DNA of 56,730 bases, taken from the NCBI GenBank assembly GCA_913062555.1, contig CAJXVU010000023.1:1-56730 (forward strand), read 5' to 3'. Every line of letters begins with the position of its first letter. Position 1 is the stretch's first letter. The position numbers and the translations under genes were made by a program. The DNA comes from an uncultured Bacteroidota bacterium. Lineage in GTDB: Bacteria; Bacteroidota; Bacteroidia; Flavobacteriales; Flavobacteriaceae. The notes below the pieces were generated by a model, which worked only from the letters and a program-made list of their open reading frames with translations, was not told where the DNA came from and did no database searches. Positions 8,511 through 16,980 of this stretch are shown here, one piece after another.

Positions 8511-10163
8511 CTATTTAATATTTTTAAAGTAATTAAGCAATACAGTGTCATTAATTTGTCTCGGTGTAAAAACCTCAAGAAGTTTAGGATGTTCACTGGA
8601 ATCATAAAACGATTTCATCTCATCACTTAATTCAGAACTGTTTTTAGCAGTTGTATATTCAAAACCATGCATGCTACATAGCTGTGTTGCTGTTAATTGG
8701 TGTTTTGTTTCAAAAAAGGTGTCAAAATTGTCTGTATTCTTATGCCCAGGTAGGATTCTAAAAATACCTCCTCCTTCATTATTGATTAAAATAATTCTGA
8801 AGTTATTAGGAATATAATTATTCCATAAGGCATTACTATCGTAAAAAAAACTTAAATCTCCAGTAATAAAGCTTGTGCTTTTTTTACTTGTAGTTGATGC
8901 ACCAACAGCTGTTGACGTACTCCCATCAATGCCACTAGTTCCCCTATTACAATAGACTTGTAGCGTTTTATTCAAATCAAACAACTGTGCATATCGAACT
9001 GTTGAACTATTCCCCAATTGTAATATGCTATCGTTAGGAATTGATTTTAAAACAGCATCAAAAACGTTTAAATCTGAATATGCTATTGTTCCCAAATAGA
9101 TATCATGCTTAATGCTTCTATCACGCTTTACAATTTGCCATTGTTTTTGATAATTGCTTTGGGCTGAAGTAACATTATTAAAAAATAATTCAAAAAAACT
9201 ATTTACTGATTGTTTAAAATGTTTGCTCAAACAGAAAAATGTATCATTAGCTTTTTTAGTATCGATGTGCCAATGCTCCTTGGGTTGATAATTTCTCAAA
9301 AAGGCTTTTACTTTTTTTGAAACGATAAGGCCTCCAAAAGTCAATAGAATATCCGGTTGTAGCTCTTTAAGATCGGTTTCATTTAAAGGCGCAATAATTT
9401 TATCAATACTTGGAAAAAAATTATCGTGATGCAAATTTGAAGTGGTCTCGGTAAATACAATGACACTATCGTCATTTGCCAGTAAGTCTAAATATTTTTG
9501 TTCAACTTTATTTGGTGAATTCACCCCTACAAGAACCATCTTTTTTTGAGATCTGTTCCAAGTCGTTCGAAAGGAATCTAAAAGCTCCTGTTTTTTGATA
9601 TCATGGTTGTAAGATGACTCAGGGAATTCTGAAAACACATCCACCATATCATATAAAGGTTCATTAAACGGAATGTTTATATGCACTGGGCCGCGTTGTG
9701 CTTTTGCAATATTCAAAGTTAAATTTATCCTGCTCTCATTGATTTGATGTTCATCATCAGTCAAATTTGTAGCATGCAAAATATGATTTGCAAAAACATT
9801 ATCCTGATTTATAGTTTGTCCATCTCCAATACCAATTAAATGCGCAGGGCGATCTGCCGATAACACCACTAATGGAATATCACTATAAAAAGCTTCGGCA
9901 ATAGCTGGATAATAGTTAAGCAAAGCACTCCCTGATGTACATACTAATGCCACTGGCCTCTCTAATTGTTGTGCAATTCCTAAAGCAAAAAAACCAGCAC
10001 AACGTTCATCTACAATACTATAACAATTAAAATAAGAATGATTTGTAAAGCCAATGGTTAATGGGGCACTTCTGCTGCCAGGAGAAATAACAATATCCTT
10101 AATGCCTTTAGCCTTACATAGCTGGATTAGGGATTGAGCAAGTCGGTTTTTTGGTAGTTTCAT
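8511..10163 (-). CDS. menD: SEPHCHC synthase, thiamine-diphosphate enzyme of menaquinone synthesis
   Basis: About 550 residues, the usual MenD length. It condenses isochorismate with 2-oxoglutarate. Landmarks: PGSRSAPLTIGF near the N-terminus, VDERCAGFFALGIAQ with the thiamine-activating glutamate, VCTSGSALLNYYPAIAEA, LSADRP, and a C-terminal GDLSFFYDSNALWN / NNEGGGIFRILPG region that binds ThDP and magnesium. I prefer the start at 10163 (MKLPKNRLAQ) because it fits the family N-terminus; an ATG at 10184 is also open. It follows menF closely, as in the menFD pair of many genomes. Confidence 0.94.
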   Translation of the reverse strand: MKLPKNRLAQSLIQLCKAKGIKDIVISPGSRSAPLTIGFTNHSYFNCYSIVDERCAGFFALGIAQQLERPVALVCTSGSALLNYYPAIAEAFYSDIPLVVLSADRPAHLIGIGDGQTINQDNVFANHILHATNLTDDEHQINESRINLTLNIAKAQRGPVHINIPFNEPLYDMVDVFSEFPESSYNHDIKKQELLDSFRTTWNRSQKKMVLVGVNSPNKVEQKYLDLLANDDSVIVFTETTSNLHHDNFFPSIDKIIAPLNETDLKELQPDILLTFGGLIVSKKVKAFLRNYQPKEHWHIDTKKANDTFFCLSKHFKQSVNSFFELFFNNVTSAQSNYQKQWQIVKRDRSIKHDIYLGTIAYSDLNVFDAVLKSIPNDSILQLGNSSTVRYAQLFDLNKTLQVYCNRGTSGIDGSTSTAVGASTTSKKSTSFITGDLSFFYDSNALWNNYIPNNFRIILINNEGGGIFRILPGHKNTDNFDTFFETKHQLTATQLCSMHGFEYTTAKNSSELSDEMKSFYDSSEHPKLLEVFTPRQINDTVLLNYFKNIK

Positions 10164-10195
10164 TGAATGTCCAAAGTTATTCAATTTGTAGCGCT

Positions 10196-11314
10196 TTAAA
10201 AAACGATAACGCTTTTTATTGTATTGGTTTTATTAATTGTTTCATTCCATTCATCCTCTGAGTTCGAGTCTTTAGTAATTCCTCCTCCAACAAATAATAC
10301 GGCTTTGGAATCTTGCAATTTCATACAGCGTAAATTCACAAACAGATGTGTTGATCGCTTTTGATAACCATAAGCTCTATTTTCAATATTTCGTCTTCCC
10401 GAACGCGGTTGTATTTTTGTTTCTTTATTAAGCTCTCCTAAAAAACCCGTATAAAATTCGCGATTATAATCTTCATTATCAAATATAAATTGCATGGCCT
10501 CCCGCTTAGGAAAACCACAAACCGCAGGTGTGGGATGCATCGTAAGAATTAACTTTTGCATACTATTTGTCCCCGTCTTTAACTGCCCCTGTATATCCGT
10601 TCTTAAATGAAGTAATTCCCCGGCTTTAACCGTTTTTGTTTCAGAAAATTCAATATTTTCAACGAATGGATTTAAAACATCCTTAACATAGTCGGTAACA
10701 AAATTTTGTTCATCTTTTTCTTTATCATTCCATTCAACTTCAAGGGTCCCCTTATAATCCTGTGTTCCTGCCAACGCCATAGTCGAAAATCTATTTCGCT
10801 CAACATTAAGCAAAGTCTCTGGAGTAGCTCCTAACCATAAACCAACATTTGGGTGATACCAACAATAAACAAATGCTGAATTATGGGTGTTTAATAATCG
10901 CTTAAATGATGCTATAGGGTTTGATTTTGACAGGTGTACGGTTTCTGTTCTGGAAAGTACTACTTTTTCTAAATTAGTTTCATTAATTGTATTAATCCCT
11001 TTAGAAACCAAGGCTATATGTTGCGCCTTATTATTTATAATTTCAGAATCTATAACTTCCGGCTTTTCAACAATAACATCATCTAGTGTTAACAATTTTC
11101 TAGACTTACTATATGGAATTATAATGGCGTCTTTTCTAATGTCAAAAGGAGAAAACACAAAGCCGCTTTCTTCAAAATTCTCTATTTTATATAAGGTATT
11201 ATCCTTTTGTAAAACAGCATTAATCTCAAATGTATTAGGCATACTGTAAGCTACAAAAGGTAATTCTTTCTCGTAATGTTCTATAATGTTATTAAAAAAA
11301 TCTTTAGAGGTCAT
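10196..11314 (-). CDS. menF: Isochorismate synthase
   Basis: Chorismate-binding enzyme of 372 residues that converts chorismate to isochorismate, the entry step to menaquinone. The chorismate-binding core is seen in WLGATPETLLN, the TMALAGTQDYKG stretch, EQNFVTDYV, HLRTDIQG, MHPTPAVCGFPK and REFYTGFLG. Linkage to menD 12-33 bases downstream argues for menaquinone rather than siderophore synthesis. The gene starts 5 bases after the stop of the thioesterase gene. Confidence 0.92.
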   Translation of the reverse strand: MTSKDFFNNIIEHYEKELPFVAYSMPNTFEINAVLQKDNTLYKIENFEESGFVFSPFDIRKDAIIIPYSKSRKLLTLDDVIVEKPEVIDSEIINNKAQHIALVSKGINTINETNLEKVVLSRTETVHLSKSNPIASFKRLLNTHNSAFVYCWYHPNVGLWLGATPETLLNVERNRFSTMALAGTQDYKGTLEVEWNDKEKDEQNFVTDYVKDVLNPFVENIEFSETKTVKAGELLHLRTDIQGQLKTGTNSMQKLILTMHPTPAVCGFPKREAMQFIFDNEDYNREFYTGFLGELNKETKIQPRSGRRNIENRAYGYQKRSTHLFVNLRCMKLQDSKAVLFVGGGITKDSNSEDEWNETINKTNTIKSVIVF

Positions 11315-11319
11315 TTACT

Positions 11320-11745
11320 CTATTTGGATTTAGGTAGTGAAATGGTTGACAACTTACAGGATGATATCAATCGGTCATTTTCATCGGTGATTTTTATATC
11401 AAAAAGCTGTGTTGTTCTTCCTTTATGAATAAATGTAGCTCTTGCATAAATAATTCCCGATGTGACACTTTTAATATGATTGGCTGTGACTTCAATACCA
11501 CGTACAAAATATTTTTCTGGATCTATAAAAATATGAGCTGCAAAACTCCCAACACTTTCTGCTAAAGCAGCTGTAGCACCGCCATGTAATACGCCATCAG
11601 GCTGATGTACTCTAGAATTCACAGGCATTTTAGCAACCAAAAAATCATCGCCAACGTCACATATTTCAATCTCTAGCGTCTCCATTAACGTATTCTTACT
11701 CGCCGCATTTGCTCGTGCTAATATATCTTCTTTAGTAAATTGCAT
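11320..11745 (-). CDS. menI: Hotdog-fold thioesterase, probable DHNA-CoA hydrolase
   Basis: A 141-residue single hotdog domain of the PaaI/YbgC-like type. The active-site helix region reads HQPDGVLHGGATAALAESVGS, with the HGG turn and the acidic residue expected for this thioesterase class. It is the first gene of the menF-menD run and is 5 bases from menF. The context supports hydrolysis of 1,4-dihydroxy-2-naphthoyl-CoA (MenI role), but the fold alone does not fix the substrate, so the symbol is an inference from neighbours. Confidence 0.8.
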   Translation of the reverse strand: MQFTKEDILARANAASKNTLMETLEIEICDVGDDFLVAKMPVNSRVHQPDGVLHGGATAALAESVGSFAAHIFIDPEKYFVRGIEVTANHIKSVTSGIIYARATFIHKGRTTQLFDIKITDENDRLISSCKLSTISLPKSK

Positions 11746-11755
11746 ACCTTTGATT

Positions 11756-11763
11756 TAGATTTG
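11756..11763 (+). promoter_or_regulatory. Bacteroidota -7 promoter element for the esterase gene
   Basis: TAGATTTG matches the TAnnTTTG consensus recognised by the Bacteroidota primary sigma factor. It lies 26 bases before the ATG of the following gene, in the 44-base gap between two divergent genes. No good TTTG at -33 is visible. Confidence 0.45.
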
Positions 11764-11789
11764 TAAATGTACAGAAACCAAGATTAAAA

Positions 11790-12425
11790 ATGAATTCAAC
11801 AGAAAAAGAAATATCATATCGCATTACTAATTCATATTCTATATTAAACACCCTTAATGAGCAAACAAAAAACGTTTGGTTTGTGTGTCACGGCATGGGG
11901 TATTTAAGTCGTTATTTTCTAAAGTATTTCAAAGCGTTGAATCCTGAAGAGAATTATATTATTGCACCACAAGCCCAAAGTAAATATTACATTAAACCTG
12001 GCTTTAAACATGTTGGTGCGAGTTGGTTGACAAAAGAGTATACGCAAGCTGAAACTGAAAATGTAATGCAATATTTTGATGCTGTTTTTGAAGCAGAACA
12101 ATTGACTGATGATGTTAATCTAATCATTTTGGGGTATTCTCAAGGGGTATCCGTAGCTATGCGCTACCTTGCAAAACGTCAATTACAATGTAGTCAATTG
12201 GTTTTAATGTCGGGTGGGATTCCAAAAGAATTGGTTGAAAACGATTTTACTTTTTTAAATGCGAAGATTTCGTTAATTTATGGTACACAAGATGAATACC
12301 TCAATAAGGAGCGTATTGTTTATGAAACGAATCGTATCAAAGAATTATTTGGAGATCAGCCACACATTATTCCCTTTGATGGTACTCATATTGTCAATGT
12401 TGATTTAATAAACAGTTTAGTGTAA
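11790..12425 (+). CDS. Alpha/beta-hydrolase, phospholipase/carboxylesterase type
   Basis: A 211-residue cytosolic hydrolase. The start of the fold (NVWFVCHGMGYLSRYF) carries the oxyanion segment, the nucleophile elbow is GYSQG (serine within LIILGYSQGVSVAM), the acid is probably the D in YGTQDEYL, and the histidine lies in PFDGTHIVN. This is the carboxylesterase/phospholipase-like (YpfH-type) serine hydrolase family. It is divergent from menI. A MenH-like role in the menaquinone pathway is conceivable because no menH is seen here, but nothing in the sequence shows it. Confidence 0.82.
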   Translation: MNSTEKEISYRITNSYSILNTLNEQTKNVWFVCHGMGYLSRYFLKYFKALNPEENYIIAPQAQSKYYIKPGFKHVGASWLTKEYTQAETENVMQYFDAVFEAEQLTDDVNLIILGYSQGVSVAMRYLAKRQLQCSQLVLMSGGIPKELVENDFTFLNAKISLIYGTQDEYLNKERIVYETNRIKELFGDQPHIIPFDGTHIVNVDLINSLV

Positions 12426-12433
12426 TAATTGTC

Positions 12434-12523
12434 ATTCTTGTGATTTGTGATCAACCTGGTCGAAGTGAGACAAGAATTCACTATATAAGTTTCAATTAAT
12501 AAAATTCCTGCATGGGCAGGAAT
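12434..12523. repeat. Pair of REP-like palindromes
   Basis: Two hairpin-forming sequences sit between the esterase and acetyltransferase genes. The first has arms attcttgt (12434-12441) and acaagaat (12470-12477); the second has perfect arms attcctgc (12504-12511) and gcaggaat (12516-12523) with a 4-base loop. The attcctgc...gcaggaatgac type is a common intergenic palindrome in flavobacterial genomes (recollection). The apparent start codon at 12512 falls inside the second loop and should not be used as a gene start. Confidence 0.65.
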
Positions 12524-12532
12524 GACAAAACT

Positions 12533-13105
12533 ATGACAGCACCAACTTTAGAAAACGATTTCGTAAAACTCTCGCTTTTAGATCTTAGCAATTGTGAGTA
12601 TTTACTGGATATTGCCAAGCAAGAAGAGTTAATACAGTACTCCCCAAGTGATATTAATACCTTGGAAAAATTAAAAACATATGTTCAAACCGCGGTAGAT
12701 GGCTATTACCACAAAACAACAATTCCATTTATTATATATGATAAACGGACACAAAGCTATGCTGGAAGTACGCGTTATGGATACATAAATGTACCTAATA
12801 AGGTGTTACATATTGGTTGGACCTGGATTGGGAAAGAGTTTCAAGGGACTGGACTCAATACCCATATGAAATTTTTAATGCTACAATATGCCTTTGAAGC
12901 ATTAGAATTTGATAAGGTAGAATTTCGTATTGATGAGCGCAATACGGCCTCTAGAAAAGCGGTTGAAAAATTAAATGCGACACTTGAAGGTATTTTACGC
13001 AAAGACACCTTGATGCTCGATGGTTTTAAACGCTCTACCTGTTGTTATGGTATCTTAAAAGAAGAATGGCCAGAAATTAAACAGGCTGTATTTGTAAATT
13101 TTTAG
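12533..13105 (+). CDS. GNAT N-acetyltransferase, RimJ/RimL type
   Basis: A 190-residue acetyltransferase from the ATG at 12533; the earlier in-frame ATG lies in a repeat palindrome. The acetyl-CoA binding segment is WIGKEFQGTGLNTHMK, followed by FDKVEFRIDERNTASRKAVEKL, which is the usual RimJ/RimL C-terminal core (NxxSRxxxEKxG-like). The substrate may be a protein N-terminus or a small amine and cannot be told from sequence. Confidence 0.85.
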   Translation: MTAPTLENDFVKLSLLDLSNCEYLLDIAKQEELIQYSPSDINTLEKLKTYVQTAVDGYYHKTTIPFIIYDKRTQSYAGSTRYGYINVPNKVLHIGWTWIGKEFQGTGLNTHMKFLMLQYAFEALEFDKVEFRIDERNTASRKAVEKLNATLEGILRKDTLMLDGFKRSTCCYGILKEEWPEIKQAVFVNF

Positions 13106-13137
13106 CAAAGGTTTTGCAATGACAATACAATAATTTT

Positions 13138-13416
13138 CTAACTACTTTGCAATTGTATCAGGCGCTCTAATTTATCCGTGACTTCAAACACCGAAAAACT
13201 TCTGACAAAGCGATACTGTTCTTTATGATCCATTAAAATAATTACCACTGGAAGGGTAAACACCAAATGTTGGGCTGCGAATTCCAATTGATTACTCGTA
13301 TCAATAACCTGCACAGCTATGTTGGAAAATTTTGATGTCACTTCATCAAGCAGCTTGGGTTTAAGTGCCTGACATATGCCGCAATGTTTTCCAGAAAAAA
13401 ATAATAGCTCTATCAT
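13138..13416 (-). CDS. Thioredoxin-like protein with CGIC motif
   Basis: A 92-residue single thioredoxin fold without signal peptide, so probably cytosolic. The redox motif CGIC is at residues 12-15 and the cis-proline lies in VFTLPVVII. It is downstream of the alkaline phosphatase gene on the same strand. The 71-base gap before it can be read as NCNYLDFGCPDGNLIKVM with a stop just before this ATG, but that short stretch has no clear start codon. Confidence 0.82.
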   Translation of the reverse strand: MIELLFFSGKHCGICQALKPKLLDEVTSKFSNIAVQVIDTSNQLEFAAQHLVFTLPVVIILMDHKEQYRFVRSFSVFEVTDKLERLIQLQSS

Positions 13417-13487
13417 TTCACATTACTTTGATCAAATTACCATCGGGGCATCCAAAATCTAAATAATTGCAATTTTCAATGACACTA

Positions 13488-14624
13488 CTATTTTTCTTTA
13501 TCCCAATTGGTAAGTTCTAATATTTTATGGAAAATCTCATTATTTTCATACACTCCTGAAAACGCTTCTGCTCCAGGACCATAAGCAAATACCGGGATTA
13601 ATGTTGCCGAATGTCCTCCAGTTGAAAACGATCCTGTGATCTCGTTGTAATCGCTATATGATTTACCTTCAGCATTTGTTTTTGGAGTAGAGGCTAATGT
13701 AAATCCTCCAGTTTCATGATCGGCAGTTACAATAACCAATGTATTACCATCCTTTTCGGCAAAATCCAAGGCTTTGCCAATGGCATCATCAAAATCTATC
13801 AATTCTGAAATAAGGTAGTCGGCATCATTAGCATGCCCTCCCCAATCTACTTGAGAGCCTTCTACCATCATAAAAAATGAAGATGAATTTTCTTTTGCTC
13901 TTGCATTTAAATATTGAATGCCCAATTCAGTCGCTTTAGGTAAAAAATCACCACGTCCTTTCGCCACCGGTTGCATGTGATTTTCCGCAAGAAAATAGGC
14001 CACTTTTGAATACTCCTGAATACTAGCAAAGTTACCTAAAGCAGTCGTATCAATAGTATATGCTTTCGCTTCCAATTCAGTTAAAAGGTTTCTACCATCT
14101 TTACGGTTATTAAAAAACTTTGTTCCACCACCAGCGACAAAATCAACATTAGAAGTCACCATGTATGCCGCAATTTCTTCTTGCAAACCTCTACTTATAG
14201 TATGTGCATAAAAACTAGCAGGAGTTGCATGTGTAATGGAAGATGTAGAAATTAATCCAGTTTTAATATTTTGTTTAGCAGCTATTTCTATTAATGTTGG
14301 GACATGAGTAGAATCGTCAGCTACACCAATTGCCCCATTATAAGTTTTAATTCCAGAAGCAAAAGCTGTTGCACCTGCTGCAGAATCGGTGATATCCTCA
14401 CGAGAAGAAGAAGTATTAATAAGCCCTATCTGTTTAAAACGAGCATAATTTGGATCGGTTTCTTTAAAAAAGAATGCTGAAGAAATTTGGGATAATCCTG
14501 TTCCGTCTCCAATTAGTAATATGACATTTTTAGGCTCTTGTGGAATTTCTTCCTTTGCTACTTGTGAATTGCACGAAAACAAAGTTATGATAATAACTAA
14601 GCAAATTAAGTTTTTAAATTTCAT
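13488..14624 (-). CDS. Alkaline phosphatase, lipoprotein
   Basis: A 378-residue PhoA-superfamily phosphomonoesterase. The lipobox LFSC gives a lipidated cysteine at residue 18. Metal and catalytic motifs are in order: D40 in LLIGDGTG, the nucleophile serine S81 in TDSAAGATAFASG, VEGSQVDWGGHANDAD, VTADHETGG and FSTGGHSATLIPVFAYG. Likely an outer-membrane or periplasmic lipoprotein that releases phosphate from organic esters. No Pho-box can be assigned. It is 27 bases downstream of the SRPBCC gene and may share its message. Confidence 0.93.
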   Translation of the reverse strand: MKFKNLICLVIIITLFSCNSQVAKEEIPQEPKNVILLIGDGTGLSQISSAFFFKETDPNYARFKQIGLINTSSSREDITDSAAGATAFASGIKTYNGAIGVADDSTHVPTLIEIAAKQNIKTGLISTSSITHATPASFYAHTISRGLQEEIAAYMVTSNVDFVAGGGTKFFNNRKDGRNLLTELEAKAYTIDTTALGNFASIQEYSKVAYFLAENHMQPVAKGRGDFLPKATELGIQYLNARAKENSSSFFMMVEGSQVDWGGHANDADYLISELIDFDDAIGKALDFAEKDGNTLVIVTADHETGGFTLASTPKTNAEGKSYSDYNEITGSFSTGGHSATLIPVFAYGPGAEAFSGVYENNEIFHKILELTNWDKEK

Positions 14625-14651
14625 CGGTTATATTCTAATTATTTATCGAAA

Positions 14652-15089
14652 TTAATGTTTATTTAAATAAGAATGAAGTCGTTCTTTAATAAAATAATTC
14701 CAGCCAGCCAATCCGCTTTCATATCTAAACTCTGGTATGGCATCATCAAAATCTTCAACAACTTTAGTTGTTAGTGTCAATTGAGTTTGATTAGCAACTT
14801 CTTCCAATTCAAAAATCACAAACGAATCTCCTTTAAAGCCTTCATATTTCCAATTGGTTACAATGCGTTTTTGTGGGATCATTTCTGTAATTTCCCATAA
14901 ATGCATAAAATCTCTACTTGGTGCTTTTATATTAAACTGAGTTATAAATCCAACCTCGGCCTTAAAATCTGGTATTTCCTCAAAAAACCATTGTACTAAT
15001 TGATCCTGCCGGGTAATGGCGGCCCATACCTCATCAACGGTTCTATCAAATAAATGAGTAATTATAATTGGTGGGTCGCTTGTTTTCAT
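14652..15089 (-). CDS. SRPBCC / AHSA1-like domain protein
   Basis: A 145-residue single START-like domain (SRPBCC superfamily, AHSA1 type): HLFDRTVDEVWAAITRQDQ at the start, IVTNWKYEG in the middle, and GLAGWNYFIKERLHSYL at the C-terminus. Such domains bind hydrophobic ligands; no specific ligand can be named. It has its own promoter-like element and is followed by alkaline phosphatase. Confidence 0.83.
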   Translation of the reverse strand: MKTSDPPIIITHLFDRTVDEVWAAITRQDQLVQWFFEEIPDFKAEVGFITQFNIKAPSRDFMHLWEITEMIPQKRIVTNWKYEGFKGDSFVIFELEEVANQTQLTLTTKVVEDFDDAIPEFRYESGLAGWNYFIKERLHSYLNKH

Positions 15090-15105
15090 GGCATTATATA
15101 ATAAT

Positions 15106-15137
15106 CAAATATACTTATTTCGAAATAATTTTTACAA
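15106..15137 (-). promoter_or_regulatory. Bacteroidota-type promoter for the SRPBCC gene
   Basis: Read on the minus strand, TTG at 15137-15135 is followed after 21 bases by TATATTTG at 15113-15106, a full match to TAnnTTTG. The expected start of transcription is about ten bases before the ATG at 15089. Confidence 0.55.
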
Positions 15138-15282
15138 CTGGAAGAAACCAAATATTCAATTAATTAAACCTAATAATTTATGTGTATCACTTTCTGTGTT
15201 TTTTCATTAGCATACCCCTCCGAAATGACAATAACTCAAAGTTGCTCAATAAATAAAAATAAACTTCGCAAGATTGGAAAAG

Positions 15283-15310
15283 TTTGTATCTTCATTTCAG
15301 TATACATTTG
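15283..15310 (+). promoter_or_regulatory. Bacteroidota-type promoter for the AraC/GyrI gene
   Basis: TTTG at 15283-15286 and TACATTTG at 15303-15310 with a 16-base spacer resemble the -33/-7 pair. Transcription would begin only a few bases before the ATG at 15324, giving a very short leader. Confidence 0.5.
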
Positions 15311-15323
15311 ACCTATCAATACA

Positions 15324-16190
15324 ATGACAATGACAGCGAAACAAAGCAACAAAGCCTTTTATGAGCAAAAGCTAAACCATATTATCGAATACATTCACCA
15401 TAATTTGGATAGCAAAATTGACATCAAAACGCTGGCAGAGATCTCACATTTTTCGCCATTTCATTTTCATCGTATTAGTAGAGCCTTATTAGGAGAGCCC
15501 ATTGGAGCTTACATTTCCAGAACGCGCGTGGAAACGGCTGCAAAAATGATTCGCTATACCGCTTTAGGTATAGAAGACATTGCTTATAATGTTGGGTATG
15601 AAACACCTTCATCATTATCAAAAGCTTTTAAGAATCATTTTGGTATTTCACCTATAGGGTATCGCAAGGACAAATTTTATACAATCAAAACAATGCAAAC
15701 AATGGAAACCACATTAAATATTAAAAAACCAAAAATTATTGATGTAGACGATAAACAATGCCTGTATTACCGAATGCAAGGGGCATACAATACCTTAGAT
15801 TATGGAAGTGCCTGGGTAAAGTTATGGGGAGAAGTAAAAGCACAAAAGCTATTTACAGCTGGTATAGAACATCTTGGATTACCACATGATGATCCCAATA
15901 TTACCGAAGATGATAAAATACGCTATGATGCCTGTTTGGTTATTCATAAAAAGGCCAATCCTTCAGGTGAAATTGGAGTAAAAACACTTAAGGGAGGCAA
16001 ATTTGCAACTTTCTTATATCAAGGGAGTTACTCAAACTTTCCAGAAGTATACAACTATATATTCAACGACTGGTTACTAAATAATGATTACGAATTACGC
16101 GATGAACCTGTTAGAGAAAAATATATTAGTAATCCTGAACGTGTCGAAGAACACAAACTAAAAACGGAATTTTATTTGCCACTAAAATAG
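15324..16190 (+). CDS. AraC-family regulator with GyrI-like ligand domain
   Basis: 288 residues with an N-terminal two-helix-turn-helix AraC domain (about residues 15-110; motifs IDIKTLAEISHFSPFHFHRI and IAYNVGYETPSSLSKAFKNHFGISP) and a C-terminal GyrI-like domain (about 125-287) that in relatives such as Rob binds small ligands. Cytosolic. Targets are unknown; the divergent SRPBCC/alkaline phosphatase genes are the obvious candidates by position only. Confidence 0.88.
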   Translation: MTMTAKQSNKAFYEQKLNHIIEYIHHNLDSKIDIKTLAEISHFSPFHFHRISRALLGEPIGAYISRTRVETAAKMIRYTALGIEDIAYNVGYETPSSLSKAFKNHFGISPIGYRKDKFYTIKTMQTMETTLNIKKPKIIDVDDKQCLYYRMQGAYNTLDYGSAWVKLWGEVKAQKLFTAGIEHLGLPHDDPNITEDDKIRYDACLVIHKKANPSGEIGVKTLKGGKFATFLYQGSYSNFPEVYNYIFNDWLLNNDYELRDEPVREKYISNPERVEEHKLKTEFYLPLK

Positions 16191-16246
16191 AATGCTCTAA
16201 AAAGTCACTTCAAACCTATTCATATAGGCCAGTGATTTCAACACTG

Positions 16247-16291
16247 AAATTGTATCGAGAAATCTAACAATAGGAGTTCTCGATACAATTT
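16247..16291. repeat. Long perfect inverted repeat, dispersed element
   Basis: Perfect 15-base arms (aaattgtatcgagaa at 16247-16261, ttctcgatacaattt at 16277-16291) with a 15-base loop lie between two convergent genes. There is no run of T typical of a terminator. A near-copy of one arm (ttctcggtacaattt, one mismatch) recurs at 38108-38122, so this looks like a dispersed intergenic palindrome that may also stop transcription from both sides. Confidence 0.6.
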
Positions 16292-16331
16292 ATCTATCAA
16301 AACACTTGTCTAACAAGTATAACTGATATCG

Positions 16332-16937
16332 TTATAAATCTTTTTGGTAACGCTGTTCCATCTCAACCTGAGTTTCTATAATTCCATTTCCTCCCAATTG
16401 ATCTTTTAACATTTCTCCCATGGTTGGAAAATCAGTACGCTCAATCTTAGTGTCTTCAAGCCATAATTTAGAACGCATTAAAGCCTTTGCACAATGCAAA
16501 AACACTTCTTCAATTTTTATGACAATACAGGCTTTGGGTGGATTATTTTCAGAATTAAATAAATTTAAATGCTCGTAATCTGTAGAAATATAAGCAGTCC
16601 CATTTATGCGTAAGGTTTCGTTAATTCCAGGAATTAAGAATAATGTCCCAATACTTTCGGTTTCAACAATATTAACAAAACTATCCAGTCGGTTATTTCC
16701 TTTAGAATCAGGAATTACAATAGTAACGGCATCGAGTACCTTTACAAAACCTGCGACTCCTCCTCTAGGAGAAACATCCATTTTTCCAGCTTTACTAACA
16801 GATGAAAGTGTTAGAAATGGTGAATTTTCTATGAAATTAACCGCGTGCTTATCCAATGATGCTAGCAGCTTATCTTTCGCTCTCCCTCTAGGGTAGCCAT
16901 ATAATTCTCTAAGTTGTTCGTGAGTTTTGATCTTCAT
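16332..16937 (-). CDS. FMN-dependent PPOX-type flavoprotein (MSMEG_1061-like)
   Basis: 201 residues from ATG 16937. A split-barrel flavin fold of the pyridoxamine 5'-phosphate oxidase-like type, with NSPFLTLSSVSKAGKMDVSPRGG, VIPDSKGNNRLDSFVNI, GTLFLIPGINETLRINGTA and a C-terminal FLHCAKALMRSKLW, which matches the MSMEG_1061 group. Reaction unknown. An upstream ATG at 16964 adds nine residues that do not fit the family. Confidence 0.85.
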   Translation of the reverse strand: MKIKTHEQLRELYGYPRGRAKDKLLASLDKHAVNFIENSPFLTLSSVSKAGKMDVSPRGGVAGFVKVLDAVTIVIPDSKGNNRLDSFVNIVETESIGTLFLIPGINETLRINGTAYISTDYEHLNLFNSENNPPKACIVIKIEEVFLHCAKALMRSKLWLEDTKIERTDFPTMGEMLKDQLGGNGIIETQVEMEQRYQKDL

Positions 16938-16980
16938 TAAAAGTGTGCTTAAAATCGAATCCAAAGTTACACTTAAAATA

